A model generated the notes under the pieces. It saw only the letters and a program-made list of their open reading frames with translations. It did not search any database and was not told where the DNA came from. 7,976 nt of DNA from Burkholderiaceae bacterium (GTDB lineage Bacteria; Pseudomonadota; Gammaproteobacteria; Burkholderiales; Burkholderiaceae_C), in the NCBI GenBank assembly GCA_029864165.1, contig JAOTTZ010000061.1, positions 1 to 7,976 of the forward strand. Reading direction: 5' to 3'. Shown here piece by piece: positions 5,821-7,976 of this stretch. Both the position numbers and the translations under genes were made by a program. The first letter of the stretch is position 1. Every line of letters starts with the position of its first letter.

Positions 5821-7271
5821 CGCCAACCGCTAAGCAAGCCACCGCAACCATGAAACAACAAAGCGACCTGGGCGTGCTCGGGTTGGCCGTGATGGGCCGC
5901 AATCTTGCCTTGAATGTGGAGAGCCACGATTTTCAGGTCAGCGTTTACAACCGAACATACTCCACGACCGACGAGTTCATCGCGGCGAACGACGGCAAAA
6001 GACTCGTGCCGACGAGAACGCTGGACGAGTTGGTGCAAAGCCTGGCCTCACCGCGCAAGATATTGCTCATGGTCAAGGCCGGCGCTGCGGTCGATGCAGT
6101 CATCGAGCAGCTCATCCCCCTGCTTGAGCGGGGCGACATAGTCATTGACGGTGGCAACAGCCACTACACCGACACCGAGCGTCGCGATGCGTATCTCACG
6201 AGCAAGGGCTTGCGCTTTATCGGCGCCGGAATTTCGGGGGGCGAAGAAGGCGCTCGCAAGGGCCCGTCGATCATGCCCGGCGGGCCGACTTCCACCTGGG
6301 AGGTGATGCAGCCAATTTTCGAGAGCATCGCGGCCAAAGCCGAAGGCGAACCGTGCGTGAGCCACATCGGCCCTGGCGGCGCGGGCCACTACGTGAAGAT
6401 GATCCACAACGGCATCGAGTACGGCGACATGCAGCTGATCTGCGAAGCCTACAACCTGTTCAAGGCAGCGGGTTTCACGTCTGACGAGATGGCCGCCACC
6501 TTCAAGCGTTGGAACGAAGGCGATCTACAGAGCTACCTGATCCAGATCACTGGCATAGCCCTCGAACAGAAGGATCCTCAGACCGGCGCACCCATGGTCG
6601 AGATCATCTTGGACAAAGCCGGGCAAAAGGGCACCGGCCGGTGGACGCTCATCAATGCCGCAGAGAACGCGGTCGTCATCAGCACCATCAACGCGGCGGT
6701 TGAAGCGCGTGTTTTGTCCGCGCTGAAAGAGCAACGGGTGGCGGCCAGCCGCGAATTGCAGGGCCCCAAGGCGAATATCACCGTCGCCAAGCCCGAGTTG
6801 GTAGCCAAGGTCCACGACGCGCTGTACGCATCGAAGATCGTCAGCTACGCGCAGGGCATGGCCCTGCTCATGACCATGAGCGAAAAAAAGGACTGGCAGC
6901 TCGACCTTGGGCAGATTGCCGCTATCTGGCGCGGGGGGTGCATCATCCGCGCACGTTTTTTAAACCGCATCACCGACGCCTATCGCAGCAACCCGGCTTT
7001 GGCCAACCTGATGCTCGACCCGTTCTTCAAGGGTGTGCTGAACAAGGCACAACAGAACTGGCGCGAAGTCGTCGCAATGGCGGTCAGCAGCGGCATCGCG
7101 GTGCCCGCGTTCAGCGCGTCGCTCGGTTATTACGACAGCTACCGCGCCGAGCGCCTGCCCGCAAACCTGCTACAAGCCCAGCGCGACTTCTTCGGCGCGC
7201 ACACCTACGAGCGTGTGGACAAACCGCCGGGCGAACGCTTTCACACACAGTGGCCCGAGGTGATCGGCTGA
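5817..7271 (+). CDS. gnd: 6-phosphogluconate dehydrogenase, decarboxylating (NADP-dependent)
   Basis: The 484-residue cytoplasmic enzyme oxidises 6-phosphogluconate to ribulose 5-phosphate and CO2 in the oxidative pentose phosphate pathway, making NADPH. The Rossmann motif GLAVMGRNLALN is at 22-33, with NRT at 45-47 in the place that binds the NADP 2'-phosphate. MVKAG at 85-89 and IDGGNSHYTDTERR at 110-123 follow. The substrate signature GAGISGGEEGARKGPSIMPGG is at 136-156. GAGHYVKMIHNGIEYGD at 188-204 carries the catalytic Lys194 and Glu201. GTGRWT is at 272-277, and the C-terminal swapped tail RDFFGAHTYER is at 456-466. This is the long (about 470-residue) class and appears intact. The first 11 residues precede the usual family N-terminus, so M12 (base 5850) is an alternative start, but the ribosome binding site favours 5817. 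It overlaps the upstream small gene. Confidence 0.97.
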   Translation: MTPTAKQATATMKQQSDLGVLGLAVMGRNLALNVESHDFQVSVYNRTYSTTDEFIAANDGKRLVPTRTLDELVQSLASPRKILLMVKAGAAVDAVIEQLIPLLERGDIVIDGGNSHYTDTERRDAYLTSKGLRFIGAGISGGEEGARKGPSIMPGGPTSTWEVMQPIFESIAAKAEGEPCVSHIGPGGAGHYVKMIHNGIEYGDMQLICEAYNLFKAAGFTSDEMAATFKRWNEGDLQSYLIQITGIALEQKDPQTGAPMVEIILDKAGQKGTGRWTLINAAENAVVISTINAAVEARVLSALKEQRVAASRELQGPKANITVAKPELVAKVHDALYASKIVSYAQGMALLMTMSEKKDWQLDLGQIAAIWRGGCIIRARFLNRITDAYRSNPALANLMLDPFFKGVLNKAQQNWREVVAMAVSSGIAVPAFSASLGYYDSYRAERLPANLLQAQRDFFGAHTYERVDKPPGERFHTQWPEVIG

Positions 7272-7456
7272 CCAGCATGCGCCCGCTCGATGTGCGCGCG
7301 CCGCAGATTGCCACAGGCCGCGCAGCACCTCGCTTTGTCGTGATGCACGGTGCCAGAGGACGATCGAGTCACGACTCCGTTCAAAAATGAATGGCACCGC
7401 GTTGGCTAAAACGCTATTCTTTCGACTTCACACCAAACCTTCTGTCACACTGCATC
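7272..7456. other. spacer between gnd and the DUF4124-type gene, with inverted repeats
   Basis: This 185-base spacer contains an 8-base inverted repeat (CGGTGCCA at 7348-7355 and TGGCACCG at 7392-7399) enclosing a smaller one (GAGTC AC GACTC at 7366-7377). There is no T-run right after the outer arm, so a classical rho-independent terminator is unlikely. A 37-codon plus ORF (7277-7390) has no ribosome binding site and is not called. The AT-richer end (7380-7456) probably contains the next gene's promoter, but no consensus is clear. Confidence 0.4.
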
Positions 7457-7976
7457 ATGCTTCGTGTGCCCCTTCTCTTCGCCTTAGCCGTCGGCAGCAC
7501 CTGCGCGTTCGCGCAGTACAAGTGCCAACAAGGAGACGGCACGATCACTTACCAACAGACAGCTTGCGCTACCGACGAGGCGCAGGAGCGTGTAAAGCTC
7601 TACGTTCCCGGGTCGGATACTGACCCCTCGACCTCAGCGCCAGACTTCAAGACTCAAATCGACGAGCTCGACCGCCGTCGGCTCGTCCGCGACGCCATCG
7701 AATCGGGCCGGCCGATGGTCTCGATGACGCGCCAAGAATTGGAGCAGGCCATGGGCTACCCCGACGCTGTAAGTGCCGCTCAGTACGGCCCCAACGCGCA
7801 AGATCGACTGGTCTACTACCGCGATGGTCACACGATCTACGTATATATCGACAACGGCGTGGTCAGTGCGATTCAGAACACCGTCGGCATACCAAGCGCG
7901 CAGCGCAAGGCGACTTGCCCAACACCCGCTGAAATTCGAGACATAGAAATAGAAATCAGCAAGATTGAGAATCGAA
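7457..7976 (+). CDS. exported DUF4124-domain protein (3' end cut by the window)
   Basis: The reading frame is open from the ATG at 7457 to the end of the window, giving 173 codons with the C-terminus missing. Residues 1-19 are a clear Sec signal peptide (MLRVPLLFALAVGSTCAFA, cleavage before Q20). Immediately after it comes YKCQQGDGTITYQQTAC at 21-37, the DUF4124 pattern with two cysteines that could pair in the periplasm. A second segment at 90-140 (MTRQELEQAMGYPDAV, then RLVYYRDG, then IYVYIDNGVVSAI) resembles the small helix-plus-sheet fold of SmpA/BamE-like envelope domains. A third Cys at 154 and a charged segment at 158-173 (PAEIRDIEIEISKIENR), probably the start of a coiled coil, follow. 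Its function is unknown. A periplasmic or outer-membrane location is likely. No strong ribosome binding site precedes the ATG, but the signal peptide fixes the start. Confidence 0.85.
   Translation, partial: MLRVPLLFALAVGSTCAFAQYKCQQGDGTITYQQTACATDEAQERVKLYVPGSDTDPSTSAPDFKTQIDELDRRRLVRDAIESGRPMVSMTRQELEQAMGYPDAVSAAQYGPNAQDRLVYYRDGHTIYVYIDNGVVSAIQNTVGIPSAQRKATCPTPAEIRDIEIEISKIENR

Noticed and set aside
7277..7390. 37-codon ORF after gnd
   Set aside because: No ribosome binding site, and the frame is the tail of a shadow frame running through gnd.

Overview
The window reads as an ordinary stretch of chromosome from a fairly GC-rich Pseudomonadota, most likely a betaproteobacterium of the Burkholderiales. 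That placement rests on the style of the TolC, MTA/SAH nucleosidase, twin-CBS and DUF4124 proteins. It is inferred from family resemblance, with no marker gene to confirm it. I see no tRNA, rRNA, CRISPR array, insertion sequence or prophage gene.

Layout. From 106 to 1410 on the minus strand lies a complete TolC-family outer-membrane channel gene. A 418-base gap with one possibly broken small reading frame separates it from a divergent mtnN (1829-2587, plus). This gene converges on a minus-strand gene for a short PRPP synthetase with archaeal-like motifs (2743-3639). A gap of about 430 bases follows, with only short doubtful ORFs. Two minus-strand genes come next: a one-helix membrane protein of unknown function (4067-4540) and, upstream of it, a twin-CBS protein (4644-5081). 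A 346-base divergent spacer leads to a plus-strand pair: a small protein with a ribbon-helix-helix-like N-terminus (5428-5820), overlapping by four bases with gnd, the NADP-dependent 6-phosphogluconate dehydrogenase (5817-7271). The window ends inside an exported DUF4124-type protein (from 7457).

How the genes fit together. Three enzymes bear on nucleotide and pentose metabolism. Gnd makes ribulose 5-phosphate, the precursor of ribose 5-phosphate. The PRPP synthetase homologue would turn ribose 5-phosphate into PRPP. MtnN clears methylthioadenosine and S-adenosylhomocysteine. They lie in separate transcription units, so this is thematic proximity and not a demonstrated pathway operon. The only clearly coupled pair is the ribbon-helix-helix-like gene with gnd. 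I found no strong evidence of a new multi-gene system. The most interesting points are the archaeal-like PRPP synthetase with possible short overlapping ORFs at both ends, and the coupling of a possible small regulator to gnd.
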